Positions 28,962-38,166 are shown, counted from the first letter of the stretch. The stretch is DNA of 64,000 nucleotides from Roseomonas genomospecies 6 (GCF_008365375.1 NZ_QOKW01000005.1:1-64000), one strand, 5' to 3'. The notes: a model not told the origin generated them from the sequence alone. Numbers and translations: made by a program.

Positions 28962-30047
28962 ATGAACAGGAAGACCATCGTCGCGCTGTATGACGATCTG
29001 TCCAGCGCCGAACGCGTGCTTGGCGATTTGCAGGCCCGGAACCTGCGCCAGGACTTCACCATGATGGGCGCCGACAGCGCCAACCTGGGAACCGCCACCG
29101 CCACCGAGGGCCGGCTGGAAAGCTGGCGCCACGCCGCCGATTTCGGGCAGGACCCGAACTTCAACGCCCGCGACAAGCGCGTGTCGATGCTGACCCGCAT
29201 GGGTGTGACGCGGGACGACGCGGAGGTCTTCGCGGAGGGTGTGCGCCGCGGCGGCGTTCTGCTGGTCGGCCGCGTGGAGGACGCGCAATGCGACGAGGCC
29301 CTGGCCATCGTCGAGCAGCACGGTCCGGTGGACATCGCCGACCGTGGGCGGAGCTATCGGGAGACCGGCTGGACCGGCTATGACGCCTCCGCCACGGATT
29401 ACGACCATTCCCAGGCCACCGAGGAGCGCACGCGCTACAGCCCCGGCCTGGGCGCCGCCGCGGCGTCCCTGCGCGACGTCAACGCCGAAGGCACGGCGGG
29501 GCGCGTCGAAACCGACACCACCTACGGCAGCGAGACCACCCGCCATGCCGGGGCGGTCGGATCGGGCGAAGAGCAGCGCATTCCCGTCGTCGAGGAGCGG
29601 CTGAACGTCGGCAAGCGGGAGGTCGAGCGCGGGACCGTCCGCGTCCGCAGCTACATGACCGAGACGCCGGTGGAAGAGCAGGTTCGCCTGCGCGACGAAA
29701 AGGTGACGGTCGAACGCCGCCCGGTGGACCGCCCCGCCGGCGACCTGCCCCCCGAGGCGTTCCAGGAGCGCACCATCGAGGTGAGCGAGACGGACGAGGA
29801 GGCGGTGGTCCAGAAGTCCGCGCGGGTGCGGGAGGAGGTGGTGATCCGCAAGGAGGCCGAGGAGCGCGCGCAGACGGTGTCCGACACGGTCCGCCGGACC
29901 GAGGTGGAGATCGACGACGCCCGCAACACGGGCACCGACCGTCCCGCCGATCTTCCCACGGATCGTGACCGCCTGACCGATGACCGCCTGACCGGTGACC
30001 GGCCGGTCGACCGCGGGCTCGACCGCGATCCGGACCGGAAGATCTGA
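28962..30047 (+). CDS. DUF2382 (YsnF/AvaK) domain protein, long form
   Basis: A 361-residue protein in three parts. Residues 1-125 look like the DUF1269/GsiB-type N-terminus seen with YsnF proteins (TIVALYDDLSSAERVLGDL, LTRMGVTRDDAEVFAEGVRRGGVLLVGRV). Residues about 205-315 are a DUF2382 domain (IPVVEERLNVGKREVERGTV, then VVQKSARVREEVVIRKEAEE). The last 35 residues are a low-complexity Asp/Arg tail with repeated DRLT(D/G)DR. It is a likely general-stress protein by association with the promoter at 28275. Confidence 0.87.
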   Translation: MNRKTIVALYDDLSSAERVLGDLQARNLRQDFTMMGADSANLGTATATEGRLESWRHAADFGQDPNFNARDKRVSMLTRMGVTRDDAEVFAEGVRRGGVLLVGRVEDAQCDEALAIVEQHGPVDIADRGRSYRETGWTGYDASATDYDHSQATEERTRYSPGLGAAAASLRDVNAEGTAGRVETDTTYGSETTRHAGAVGSGEEQRIPVVEERLNVGKREVERGTVRVRSYMTETPVEEQVRLRDEKVTVERRPVDRPAGDLPPEAFQERTIEVSETDEEAVVQKSARVREEVVIRKEAEERAQTVSDTVRRTEVEIDDARNTGTDRPADLPTDRDRLTDDRLTGDRPVDRGLDRDPDRKI

Positions 30048-30179
30048 CCGTAATCGGCCCATGACCCTCCCACCGGAGGGATAAGGCGTCTTCGCGCCCT
30101 GGAAGTCTGGTGATTGCCGCCCGCCCTTGTTAGGCTGCGCCGCATCACCACCTTCCAGGGTTCGGAGAGCCGTTTTTCC

Positions 30180-30908
30180 ATGAGCACGCCCAGCATCGCG
30201 CCCGCCTCGCGCATTTTCTGCGCCGTCGACACGACCGACCTCGACACCGCCCGCGACCTTGGCCGGCGGATCGCCGGGGTGGTCGGCGGGATCAAGCTGG
30301 GGCTGGAGTTCTTCGTGGCCCACGGTCCGGCGGGCGTGCGCGCGGTGATCGGCGAGGACGGCCCGCCGCTGTTCCTGGACCTGAAGCTGCACGACATCCC
30401 CAACACCGTCGCGGGCGGCATCCGCGCGGCGCTGCCGCTGAAGCCGGCCTTCATGACCATCCACACCTCCGGCGGCCCCGCCATGATGCGCGCGGCGGCG
30501 GAAGCCGCGGCCAGCGCCGGGGAAGCCAACGCCGCAGAAAAGCGTCCGAAGATCCTCGCCGTCACCGTGTTGACCAGCATGGACGCGGCCGACCTCCAGG
30601 CCGTCGGCCAGAGCGTCCCGGTGGCCGATCAGGTGAAGCGGCTGGCCCTGCTCGCCAAGGAGTCCGGCGTGGACGGCGTCGTCTGCTCCCCCGCCGAGGT
30701 GGCGCTGATTCGCGAGGCCTGCGGGCCGGATTTCATCCTGATGGTGCCGGGCATCCGTCCCTCCTGGGCCGCCGCCAACGACCAGAAGCGCGTCATGACC
30801 CCCGCCGAGGCGCTGGCCGCCGGGGCGGACCATCTGGTCATCGGGCGCCCGATCACCGGTGACGCCGACCCGGAAGCCGCCGCCCGCCGCATCGTTTCGG
30901 AACTGTAA
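30180..30908 (+). CDS. pyrF: Orotidine-5'-phosphate decarboxylase
   Basis: A 242-residue TIM-barrel enzyme for the last step of UMP synthesis. The active-site segment FLDLKLHDIPNTV supplies the Asp-Lys-His-Asp network. IKLGLEFFVAHG, TVLTSMD and VPGIRP are the other family motifs. A seven-residue insert-like stretch GEANAAEKR lies in the middle. ATG 30180. trpF starts 13 bases after the stop, and the two are likely cotranscribed. Confidence 0.96.
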   Translation: MSTPSIAPASRIFCAVDTTDLDTARDLGRRIAGVVGGIKLGLEFFVAHGPAGVRAVIGEDGPPLFLDLKLHDIPNTVAGGIRAALPLKPAFMTIHTSGGPAMMRAAAEAAASAGEANAAEKRPKILAVTVLTSMDAADLQAVGQSVPVADQVKRLALLAKESGVDGVVCSPAEVALIREACGPDFILMVPGIRPSWAAANDQKRVMTPAEALAAGADHLVIGRPITGDADPEAAARRIVSEL

Positions 30909-30920
30909 GGACCTCTCCCC

Positions 30921-31565
30921 ATGCCCGTCAGCGTGAAGATCTGCGGCCTCACCGAGCCCCTGTCGCTGCACGCCGCGGTGTCCGGCGGGGCGCGTTACGT
31001 CGGTTTCGTCTTCTATCCGCCCAGCCCGCGCTCCATCGCGCCGTCCATGGCGGCGGAACTGGCGCGCATGGTCCCCACCGGCGTGCGCACGGTCGGGCTG
31101 TTCGTCGATCCCGACGACGATTTCCTGGAGCATGTGGTCACCCAGGTCCCCTTCGACCTGATCCAGCTCCACGGCAAGGAGACGCCGCGCCGCATCGCGG
31201 AGGTGAAGGCGGCCTTCAACATCCCCGTGATGAAGGCAATCAAGATCGGCGGGCCGGAGGATCTGGCCGCCGCGTCGGAGGCCGCCGAGGTGGCCGACCG
31301 CCTGCTGTTCGACGCCAAGCCGCCGGCCAAGGTGTCGGCCCTGCCGGGCGGCAACGGCATCGCCTTCGACTGGACGCTGCTGGCCGGGCGTAGCTGGCCG
31401 AAGCCCTGGATGCTGTCCGGCGGGCTGAAGCCGGAGAACGCCGCGGAGGCCGTGCGGACGACCGGAGCCACCGCGCTCGACGTGTCGTCGGGCGTGGAAG
31501 ACCGCCCCGGCCACAAGGACCCGGCGCTGATCCGCCGCTTCCTGGACAGCGTCGCCGGGCTGTAG
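30921..31565 (+). CDS. trpF: Phosphoribosylanthranilate isomerase
   Basis: A 214-residue TIM barrel catalysing the third step of tryptophan synthesis. The catalytic Cys is in VKICGLTEP and the catalytic Asp in the VGLFVDPDDDF region. IQLHGKE, LLFDAKP, LSGGLKPEN and DVSSGVEDRPGHKD complete the set. In many alphaproteobacteria trpF is followed by trpB and trpA; here a diguanylate cyclase gene follows instead. ATG 30921. Confidence 0.96.
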   Translation: MPVSVKICGLTEPLSLHAAVSGGARYVGFVFYPPSPRSIAPSMAAELARMVPTGVRTVGLFVDPDDDFLEHVVTQVPFDLIQLHGKETPRRIAEVKAAFNIPVMKAIKIGGPEDLAAASEAAEVADRLLFDAKPPAKVSALPGGNGIAFDWTLLAGRSWPKPWMLSGGLKPENAAEAVRTTGATALDVSSGVEDRPGHKDPALIRRFLDSVAGL

Positions 31566-31750
31566 GCGCGCCCGGCACGGGCCGCATTTTCCTAAAATGC
31601 GATGCGCGGGGGCGATCCTCTCCCGAAAAGGCCGGGCGCAACTTGATCGCACCACCGGGTTGCGTGCACGCGGTATGGGTTCGTGTGATACAGTTGGCAT
31701 CCGCCGGCCGCCACCGGCGGATGTGCCCCAAGGGAAGCCCCGCAAGCCCG

Positions 31751-32650
31751 ATGCCCACCTCATCCGACACGCGATCGCCATCCGACAGCCTCGGCATCGT
31801 GCTCGACGAGCATCTGCGATGGATCGGGCAATGGCACCGTGCCGTCTTCTTCCGCGGCGGCCAGGGAGGGGAGCGGGTGTCGGCTCCGGCGTCCTTCGCG
31901 GCGTGGTGCGTGGCGGTCAACGCGGACGATCTGGCGCACCAGCCCGCCGTGGAAAAGCTGGTGACCCTGCATGAGCAGATGCACCGGAAGGCCAAGTTGC
32001 TTCTGCTGAAGGCCGCCGACGGCGGCAGCCCCAGCGAGGCCGAATACGAGACGGTGATCGCGCGGTTCGAGGAGTTCGTTCTGCATCTGCGCCGCGTGGA
32101 GCGCGCCTTCGGCGCGGCGGCGAGCGGGCTGGACCCGCTGACCGGCCTGCGCACCCGCCGCGGCATGCAGGAGGCGCTGGAGCGCGAGCACAACCGCTTC
32201 CGCCGGTCCGGCCCGACCTTCTGCATCGCCATCTGCGACATCGACCGGTTCAAGGGCATCAACGACACTTACGGCCACGACATCGGCGACCGCGTCCTCG
32301 CCGCCACCGCCGCCGCGATCAGCCGGGGCATCCGCAGCTTCGACGAGGCGTTCCGCATGGGCGGGGAGGAATTCCTGATCTGCCTGAAGGAAACCGGGCT
32401 TGCCGAAGGCTTCCAGGTCATCGAACGGCTGCGCGGCGATCTGGCGCGAACGCCGGTGCTGCTGCCGGACGGGCGGCGGATTCCGGTCACCGCCTCCTTC
32501 GGGCTGGTCGAGGCGCAGGAGGGGCTGCCGGTGGACGAGATGGTGGTCTGCGCCGACCGCGCGCTCTATCAGGCGAAGAACAGCGGGCGCAACCGCGTGG
32601 TCCGTTACGGCCTGGACCGTCCGGAGGCTGCGCCGCCGAACCGCCGGTGA
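31751..32650 (+). CDS. Zinc-sensing diguanylate cyclase (CZB-GGDEF, DgcZ-like)
   Basis: A 299-residue protein. The N-terminal domain has the CZB zinc-ligand pattern: His21 or His29 in DEHLRWIGQWHRA, Cys53 in AAWCVAVN, and His74/His78 in LHEQMH. A GGDEF domain follows with LTGLRTRRGM, CDIDRFKGINDTYGH, the active site GGEEF at 204-208 and an inhibitory RSFD site at 195-198. The order is that of E. coli DgcZ, where zinc represses c-di-GMP synthesis. ATG 31751 is the best start seen, though its ribosome site is weak. No membrane segment. Confidence 0.9.
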   Translation: MPTSSDTRSPSDSLGIVLDEHLRWIGQWHRAVFFRGGQGGERVSAPASFAAWCVAVNADDLAHQPAVEKLVTLHEQMHRKAKLLLLKAADGGSPSEAEYETVIARFEEFVLHLRRVERAFGAAASGLDPLTGLRTRRGMQEALEREHNRFRRSGPTFCIAICDIDRFKGINDTYGHDIGDRVLAATAAAISRGIRSFDEAFRMGGEEFLICLKETGLAEGFQVIERLRGDLARTPVLLPDGRRIPVTASFGLVEAQEGLPVDEMVVCADRALYQAKNSGRNRVVRYGLDRPEAAPPNRR

Positions 32651-32700
32651 GGGCGGAAGAGGGATTTGCGGGCGCATCCGGCGGCATCGCTTAAAGCGGA

Positions 32701-32730
32701 TTGGCCGAATCGGGTCTGCCGGGTTAGGAT
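32701..32730 (+). promoter_or_regulatory. Weak sigma-70-like promoter for upp
   Basis: TTGGCC at 32701-32706 and TAGGAT at 32725-32730 are separated by 18 bases, about 30 bases ahead of the upp start codon. The match is modest. Confidence 0.3.
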
Positions 32731-32761
32731 CGGTGCCGATACAGGCCGCGGCACGAGACCC

Positions 32762-33412
32762 ATGCGCACCAATTCCGAATTTCCCAATCTGTTCATCCTC
32801 GACCACCCGCTGATCCAGCACAAGCTGACGCTGATGCGGGCGAAGGAGCGCTCCACCGGGGGCTTCCGCACCCTGCTGCGGGAAATCTCGCTGCTCATGG
32901 GCTATGAGATCACCCGCGACCTGCCTTTGACGACGGAGCGGATCGACACGCCGCTCCAGCCCATGGACGCGCCGGTCATCGCCGGCAAGAAGCTGGCCAT
33001 CGTGCCGGTGTTGCGCGCCGGGCTGGGCATGGCCCAGGGGCTTCACGAGCTGGTGCCGTCGGCGCGCGAGGGGCACATCGGCCTCTACCGCGACCACGAC
33101 ACCAAGATGCCGCACGAGTATCTGGTGAAGCTGCCGGAGGCGGAAGGCCGCCTGTTCATCGTGGTGGACCCGATGCTGGCCACCGGCAATTCCGCCGTCC
33201 ACGCCTGCGACGTGCTGAACCGCCATGGCGTGGACGACGAGAACATCCGCTTCATGGCGCTGGTGGCCGCGCCCGAGGGCATGCGCGTCTTCGCCGCCGC
33301 CCACCCGCGGGTGAAGGTCTTCACGGCCTCGCTCGACAGCCATCTGGACGAGAACGCCTACATCGTCCCCGGCCTGGGCGACGCGGGCGACCGCATGTTC
33401 GGCACGAAGTAA
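32762..33412 (+). CDS. upp: Uracil phosphoribosyltransferase
   Basis: A 216-residue salvage enzyme making UMP from uracil and PRPP. The PRPP loop reads [23 protein letters not shown] and the C-terminal [17 protein letters not shown] are uracil-binding and family-specific. Length is normal. It stands alone with its own upstream gap. ATG 32762. Confidence 0.97.
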   Translation: MRTNSEFPNLFILDHPLIQHKLTLMRAKERSTGGFRTLLREISLLMGYEITRDLPLTTERIDTPLQPMDAPVIAGKKLAIVPVLRAGLGMAQGLHELVPSAREGHIGLYRDHDTKMPHEYLVKLPEAEGRLFIVVDPMLATGNSAVHACDVLNRHGVDDENIRFMALVAAPEGMRVFAAAHPRVKVFTASLDSHLDENAYIVPGLGDAGDRMFGTK

Positions 33413-33493
33413 GCACCGCGTTCCGCCGCATCCCTCGTCCTCCCCGTCGGGAAAAAGGCCCCGTGGGGAATAGGGGATGCGGCATGTTGTCAT

Positions 33494-33508
33494 TGCGAGT
33501 TATTCGCA
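33494..33508. promoter_or_regulatory. Fur-like 15-bp palindrome before the iron permease
   Basis: TGCGAGTTATTCGCA is a 7-1-7 inverted repeat with one mismatched pair, ending 54 bases before the permease start. Its position before a ferric-iron permease suggests an iron-responsive operator. The sequence differs from the E. coli Fur box. Confidence 0.45.
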
Positions 33509-33562
33509 CACTGTGACACCATAGGGGTCCCGTTCGACACTTCCCTATGGGCGTATGCGGCC

Positions 33563-35299
33563 TTGACGACGGACACCTTCCAAACTCCTGGCCACCCCCC
33601 CGGCCAGACCCCGGACGGCCCGGCTCAGGCCGCGGACTCCTACTCCTCCCTGTGGCACCGCATCGGCTTCAGCGGCTGGACGCTGGCGACGCTGGTGATC
33701 GCGGCGCTGGTCGCCCTGCCGGTGCTGGCGGTGGTCAGCCGCGTCTTCGTGCCGACGGGCGGGGTGTGGCAGCATCTGGTCGACACGGTGCTGGCCGAAT
33801 ACGTGCTGAACACCGTACGCCTCGTCTTCGGGGTAGGGGTGGGCACGCTGGTGATCGGGGTGGGCACCGCCTGGCTGGTCACCATGTGCCGCTTCCCCGG
33901 CAGCCGCATGCTGGAATGGGCGCTGCTTCTGCCCATGGCGGTTCCGGCCTACGTCATGGCGTACGTCTACACCGACCTGCTCCAGTTCGTCGGCCCGATC
34001 CAGACCGCCCTGCGCGAGGCCTTCCACTGGTCGCGCCGGGATTACTGGTTCCCGGACATCCGTACGCTCGAAGGTGCCGCGTTGATGATGACGTTGGTGC
34101 TGTACCCGTACGTCTATCTGCTGTCGCGCGCCGCCTTCCTGGAACAGTCCGTCTGCGTGCTTGAGGTCAGCCGTACGCTTGGACGCGGGCCGTGGCGCAG
34201 CTTCTTCACGGTGGCGCTGCCGCTGGCCCGCCCCAGCATCGTCGCGGGTCTCGCTCTGGTGCTGATGGAGGTGCTGGCCGATTTCGGCACGGTGCAGTAT
34301 TTCGCCGTGAACACCTTCGTCACCGGCATCTACCGCACATGGTTCGCCATGGGGCAACCGGTGGCGGCGGCGCAGTTGGCGGCGGTGCTGATGCTGTTCG
34401 TCCTGGTGCTGGTGCTGATGGAGCGCTGGTCGCGCCGGCAGGCCCGCTATCACCACACCACCACCCGCTACCGCCGCCTGCCGAAGCACGAACTGAGGGG
34501 CTGGCGCGCCGCCGCCGCGATGACCGCCTGCGGCCTGCCGCTGTTTCTGGGCTTCCTGCTGCCCGCCGGGCTGCTGGTCCGCATGGCCCTCACCGCGGGG
34601 GATCAGGCCTTCGGGCCGGTGTTCCTGACGCTGGCCCGCAACAGCTTCACGCTGGCCGCTTTGGCCGCGGTTCTGGCGGTGTCGCTAGCGCTGATCCTGG
34701 CCTATGGGCAGCGTCTGCGCCCGACGCCGCTGCTGAAGGGTGCCGTCCGCGTCGCCGCCATGGGCTACGCCATCCCCGGCTCGGTGATCGCGGTCGGCGT
34801 GCTGATCCCCTTCGCCCATCTCGACAACGCCATCGACGCCTTCCTGCGCCAGACCATCGGGGTGTCCACCGGCCTGCTGCTGAGCGGCACCATCGCGGCG
34901 GTGCTGTTCGCCTATCTGGTCCGCTTCCTGGCGGTGTCCTTCAACACCATCGAGGCCAGCCTGGGCAAGATCCGCCCGACCATGGACTTCGCGTCGCGCG
35001 TGTTGGGCCACACGGCGGGGCGGACGCTGATCCGGGTGCACGCGCCGATCATGTGGGGCAGCCTGCTGACCGCCGGCCTTCTGGTCTTCGTGGACGTGAT
35101 GAAGGAACTTCCGGCGACGATGATCGTCCGGCCCTTCAACTTCGACACGCTGGCCGTGCGGGTCTACACGCTGGCCTCCGACGAGCGGCTGACCGAGGCC
35201 GCCACGGGGGCACTGGCCATCGTCGCGGTGGGCATCGTGCCGGTGATCCTTCTGAGCCTGTCCATCAGCCGCTCCCGCCCCGGCCAGACCGACGCGTGA
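33563..35299 (+). CDS. fbpB: Ferric iron ABC transporter permease (FbpB type)
   Basis: A 578-residue inner-membrane protein made of two fused permease halves with about twelve helices. Each half has an EAA-type coupling loop, visible as EVSRTLGRGPWRSFFTVALP in the first half and as FASRVLGHTAGRTL in the second. This double-length form is typical of FbpB/FutB iron(III) permeases. The start is TTG 33563; no ATG lies nearby in frame. The ATPase gene is not adjacent, and the likely binding protein lies 1 kb away on the other strand. A Fur-like palindrome lies upstream. Confidence 0.9.
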   Translation: MTTDTFQTPGHPPGQTPDGPAQAADSYSSLWHRIGFSGWTLATLVIAALVALPVLAVVSRVFVPTGGVWQHLVDTVLAEYVLNTVRLVFGVGVGTLVIGVGTAWLVTMCRFPGSRMLEWALLLPMAVPAYVMAYVYTDLLQFVGPIQTALREAFHWSRRDYWFPDIRTLEGAALMMTLVLYPYVYLLSRAAFLEQSVCVLEVSRTLGRGPWRSFFTVALPLARPSIVAGLALVLMEVLADFGTVQYFAVNTFVTGIYRTWFAMGQPVAAAQLAAVLMLFVLVLVLMERWSRRQARYHHTTTRYRRLPKHELRGWRAAAAMTACGLPLFLGFLLPAGLLVRMALTAGDQAFGPVFLTLARNSFTLAALAAVLAVSLALILAYGQRLRPTPLLKGAVRVAAMGYAIPGSVIAVGVLIPFAHLDNAIDAFLRQTIGVSTGLLLSGTIAAVLFAYLVRFLAVSFNTIEASLGKIRPTMDFASRVLGHTAGRTLIRVHAPIMWGSLLTAGLLVFVDVMKELPATMIVRPFNFDTLAVRVYTLASDERLTEAATGALAIVAVGIVPVILLSLSISRSRPGQTDA

Positions 35300-35404
35300 C
35301 GTCTGTTCCCGCTGCCGCAACAGTGTTGCGCGGCGGCGGGGCTTTATCCGGTGTCGGGGAAAGATTACCTCTCACTCAGCCATCTTGCCTGAGGAGAGCG
35401 TCCG

Positions 35405-36253
35405 ATGACCGCCGAAACCGTCCGTCCCATCCTGACCGCCGTCGAAGGCATGGAGGCGTCCGACGGGGCCGGCGTGCGCATGACCCGCATGGTCGGCACG
35501 TCGCGCCTGCGCATGCTCGACCCCTTCCTGATGCTGGATCATTTCGGGTCCGATACGCCCCAGGACTATCTGGCCGGCTTCCCCGACCACCCGCACCGCG
35601 GCTTCGAGACGGTCACCTACATGCTGGCGGGCCGCATGCGCCATTGGGACAACCACGGCCATGAGGGCGTAATCGAGACGGGCGGCGTGCAGTGGATGAC
35701 CGCCGGGCGGGGCGTGATCCATTCCGAGATGCCGGAGCAGACCGAAGGGCTGATGAAGGGCTTCCAGCTCTGGATCAACCTGCCGGCCCGGCTGAAGATG
35801 ACGGAGCCCGCCTATCAGGAGTTCTCCGCCGACCGCATTCCGGTGGAAAGGCGGGAGGGCGGCGCCACGGTAACGGTGATCGCGGGCACCACGGGGAACG
35901 GCACCGCCGGCCCGGTGCAAGGCGGCCCCACGGAGCCCCGCTATTTCGATGTCACCCTGCCGCCCGGCGCGGCCTTCGCCGAACCGGTGCCGGCGGATTA
36001 CACGGCGGCTCTGGTGGTCTTCGAAGGCTCGGTGGTGGCGCCGGGCACGTCGGTCCGGCTGGGCGGCCCACGGGTTCTGGTGCTGGGCGAGGGCGACCGG
36101 GTGGAGGTCTCCGCCGGACCGTCCGGCGCGCGCTTCCTGCTGCTCTCCGGACGACCCATCGGCGAGCCGGTGGCTTGGGGCGGCCCCTTCGTCATGAACA
36201 GCCGCGAGGAGGTGATGCAGGCCTACCGCGACTATGAAGAAGGAAAATTCTAA
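35405..36253 (+). CDS. Pirin family protein (second copy)
   Basis: A 282-residue bicupin with LDPFLMLDHFGSD, the metal-site region FPDHPHRGFETVTYMLAG and MRHWDNHGHEGVIETGGVQW, then MTAGRGVIHSEMPEQ. Pirins are iron-binding proteins of varied or unknown role. ATG 35405 follows a GAGGAGAG site. It lies between the two iron-transport genes, which is suggestive but not proof of a link. It is clearly diverged from the pirin at 15990. Confidence 0.92.
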   Translation: MTAETVRPILTAVEGMEASDGAGVRMTRMVGTSRLRMLDPFLMLDHFGSDTPQDYLAGFPDHPHRGFETVTYMLAGRMRHWDNHGHEGVIETGGVQWMTAGRGVIHSEMPEQTEGLMKGFQLWINLPARLKMTEPAYQEFSADRIPVERREGGATVTVIAGTTGNGTAGPVQGGPTEPRYFDVTLPPGAAFAEPVPADYTAALVVFEGSVVAPGTSVRLGGPRVLVLGEGDRVEVSAGPSGARFLLLSGRPIGEPVAWGGPFVMNSREEVMQAYRDYEEGKF

Positions 36254-36269
36254 ACCGCACAAAGGAAAA

Positions 36270-36298
36270 GGGCGCGTCTCCACCGCTGGGACGCGCCC
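36270..36298. terminator. Bidirectional terminator between pirin and fbpA
   Basis: A 9-bp stem GGGCGCGTC/GACGCGCCC with an 11-base loop, flanked by A-rich and T-rich edges, lies in the gap between two converging genes. Confidence 0.8.
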
Positions 36299-36320
36299 CT
36301 TCGTTACGCCGGACGGTGGC

Positions 36321-37349
36321 TTACTTCCAGCCGGCGCGATCCATGATCTTCAGGGCCTCGGCGTTGTTCTTGCCGTAGACCGCCGCGTTCAGCGGGTCTT
36401 CCTTGAAGGTGCCCCAGGAGACGAGCACCGGCGCGACCTTGGCACCGGCGACGATCGGGTACTCGAAGTTCTTTTCCGTGAACATCGTCTGGGCTTCCGG
36501 GCTGGCCAGATATTCCAGGAACTTCACGGCGGAGTCCTTGTTCGGCGCGTTCTTCGCCACGCCGGCGCCGGACACGTTCACATGGGTGCCGCGGTCGCCC
36601 TGGTTGGGGAAGATCACGCCCAGCTTGTCCGCGATGGCCTTGTCTTCCGGCTTGGCGGAGGAGGCGAGGCGGGCGAAGTAGTAGGTGTTCGACACGGCCA
36701 CGTCGCCTTCGTTGGCGGCCACGCCCTTGATCTGGTCGGTGTCGCCGCCCTGCGGCTTGCGGGCCATGTTGGCGACGACGCCCTTGGCCCACTCCTCCGT
36801 CGCCTTCTCGCCATGGGCGGCGAGCAGCGAGCCGACGAGCGACTGGTTGTAGACGCTGGTCGAGGAGCGGACGAGGACGCGGTCCTTCCACTTCGGATCG
36901 GCCAGCTCCTCATAAGTCTTGATGTCGTCCGGCTTCACCGTGGCCTTGTTGTAGACCAGGATGCGGGCGCGCTTGGAGATGCCGAACCAATAGCCTTCCG
37001 GCTCGCGCAGGTGGGCCGGGATGGCCGATTCGAGCGTCTTGGAACGGGTCGGCTGAAGCAGACCGGCCTCCTGGGCGCGCCACAGGCGGCCGGCATCCAC
37101 GGTGATGAAGACGTCGGCAGGGCTGTTGGCGCCCTCCGTCTTCATCCGCTCGATCAGCTCGTCCTCCTTGCCTTCGATGACGTTGACCTTGATGCCGGTC
37201 TGCTTCGTGAAGGTGTCGTAGAGTTCCTTGTCCACATCGTAATGGCGCGAGGAGTAGACGTTCACCTCGGCGGCGTTGGCGGCGCCGGCCACGGCCAGCA
37301 ACGTTGCGGCGAAAGTGGCGGCAAAGGCGCCGCGCGACACGATGTGCAT
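36321..37349 (-). CDS. fbpA: Ferric iron ABC transporter substrate-binding protein (FbpA/FutA type)
   Basis: A 342-residue periplasmic protein with a signal peptide (about residues 1-26, ending ANAA). The mature start EVNVYSSRHYDVDKELYDTF and the motif VSNTYYFARL with paired tyrosines are typical of transferrin-like Fe(III)-binding proteins. GVIFPNQGDRGTHVNVSGAG and FLEYLASPEAQ are family features. It should deliver iron to FbpB. ATG 37349 is chosen to begin the signal peptide; the longer frame upstream covers the operator region. Strand and spacing show it is transcribed separately from the permease gene. Confidence 0.94.
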   Translation of the reverse strand: MHIVSRGAFAATFAATLLAVAGAANAAEVNVYSSRHYDVDKELYDTFTKQTGIKVNVIEGKEDELIERMKTEGANSPADVFITVDAGRLWRAQEAGLLQPTRSKTLESAIPAHLREPEGYWFGISKRARILVYNKATVKPDDIKTYEELADPKWKDRVLVRSSTSVYNQSLVGSLLAAHGEKATEEWAKGVVANMARKPQGGDTDQIKGVAANEGDVAVSNTYYFARLASSAKPEDKAIADKLGVIFPNQGDRGTHVNVSGAGVAKNAPNKDSAVKFLEYLASPEAQTMFTEKNFEYPIVAGAKVAPVLVSWGTFKEDPLNAAVYGKNNAEALKIMDRAGWK

Positions 37350-37446
37350 CCTGGGGACTCCCGAAATCTTGCCTCTCTGCGCCCGCTCTTGCGAAGCGTT
37401 CTCAGGACGGACTTGACCATTGGGGACCAAGGGTGTCAAGCGCGAA

Positions 37447-37461
37447 TGATAACTGTTCTCA
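37447..37461. promoter_or_regulatory. Fur-like 15-bp palindrome before fbpA
   Basis: TGATAACTGTTCTCA is a 7-1-7 inverted repeat with one mismatched pair, about 100 bases upstream of the fbpA start. The TGATAA half-site is close to the classical Fur half-site TGATAAT. It may also influence the divergent gene at 37633. Confidence 0.5.
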
Positions 37462-37632
37462 ACTTTCTCAACCATCCGGCTCCGGCGCCTTTCCCCGCGC
37501 CGGCCCCGTCCGGAGGCGTAAATGCTTGTCCGCCTTTTGGGTATGCCTATAATCCGTTCGCAGTACCCATCGTCCGGCGAAGCCGCTTGGGATCGATGGG
37601 GCGGCTTGCAGGCGATTCATGGGGGCGACAGG

Positions 37633-38145
37633 ATGCGTTGGACAGGTCTCTTCGCTATTGGTGCGGCGCTTCTGTCCGCGCTGGCCGTGACGCCGGCCTC
37701 CGCCGTCGATTTCTCCAAGTCCGCCGCCGAATTCGGGCCGGAGGGCGCCTGGACCAGCCGGTGCGAGATCGACCGCATGACCGACACCAAGGTCTGCCGG
37801 CTGATGAACTACCGCCTGTTCGATGACGGGAAGGAGGTCGGATTCGTGGCGCTGAGCGTCATCCCGACCGGCAACGACTATCACCTGTTCCTGACGACCA
37901 GCCAGGGCATGGTGGAGAATTGCGCCATCCGCGTGGACCGCCAGCCGCGGATCGAGACCCAGATCGCCACGCTGAACATGTGCATGTTCCCGAACTTCGT
38001 GTCGGGCCGCGTGGTGGACCAGTTCCGCAACGGTTCCACCGTTCTGGTCCGCGTCAACTTCATGCGCGCCGGCAAGCGCGACATCGACTTCCCGCTGAAC
38101 GGCTTCTCCCGGAATTTCGAAGAGATGCAGCGCAGCCTGCAATGA
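37633..38145 (+). CDS. IalB-like (invasion-associated locus B) exported protein
   Basis: A 170-residue protein with a signal peptide ending near TPASA (residue 25). The mature part carries four cysteines (RCEID, KVCRLM, ENCAI, NMCMF) spaced as in IalB-type proteins and ends with a beta-rich segment FMRAGKRDIDFPLNGF. IalB was first described in Bartonella, but homologues are widespread in free-living alphaproteobacteria, where the role is unknown. ATG 37633 is the start that begins the signal peptide. Confidence 0.65.
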   Translation: MRWTGLFAIGAALLSALAVTPASAVDFSKSAAEFGPEGAWTSRCEIDRMTDTKVCRLMNYRLFDDGKEVGFVALSVIPTGNDYHLFLTTSQGMVENCAIRVDRQPRIETQIATLNMCMFPNFVSGRVVDQFRNGSTVLVRVNFMRAGKRDIDFPLNGFSRNFEEMQRSLQ

Positions 38146-38166
38146 GCCGAATGGACATTCCGGCAA

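Noticed and set aside
28893..31781. Open frame of 962 codons on the minus strand opposite DUF2382, pyrF and trpF
   Set aside because: It is an antisense artefact; the plus-strand genes there carry full active-site motifs.
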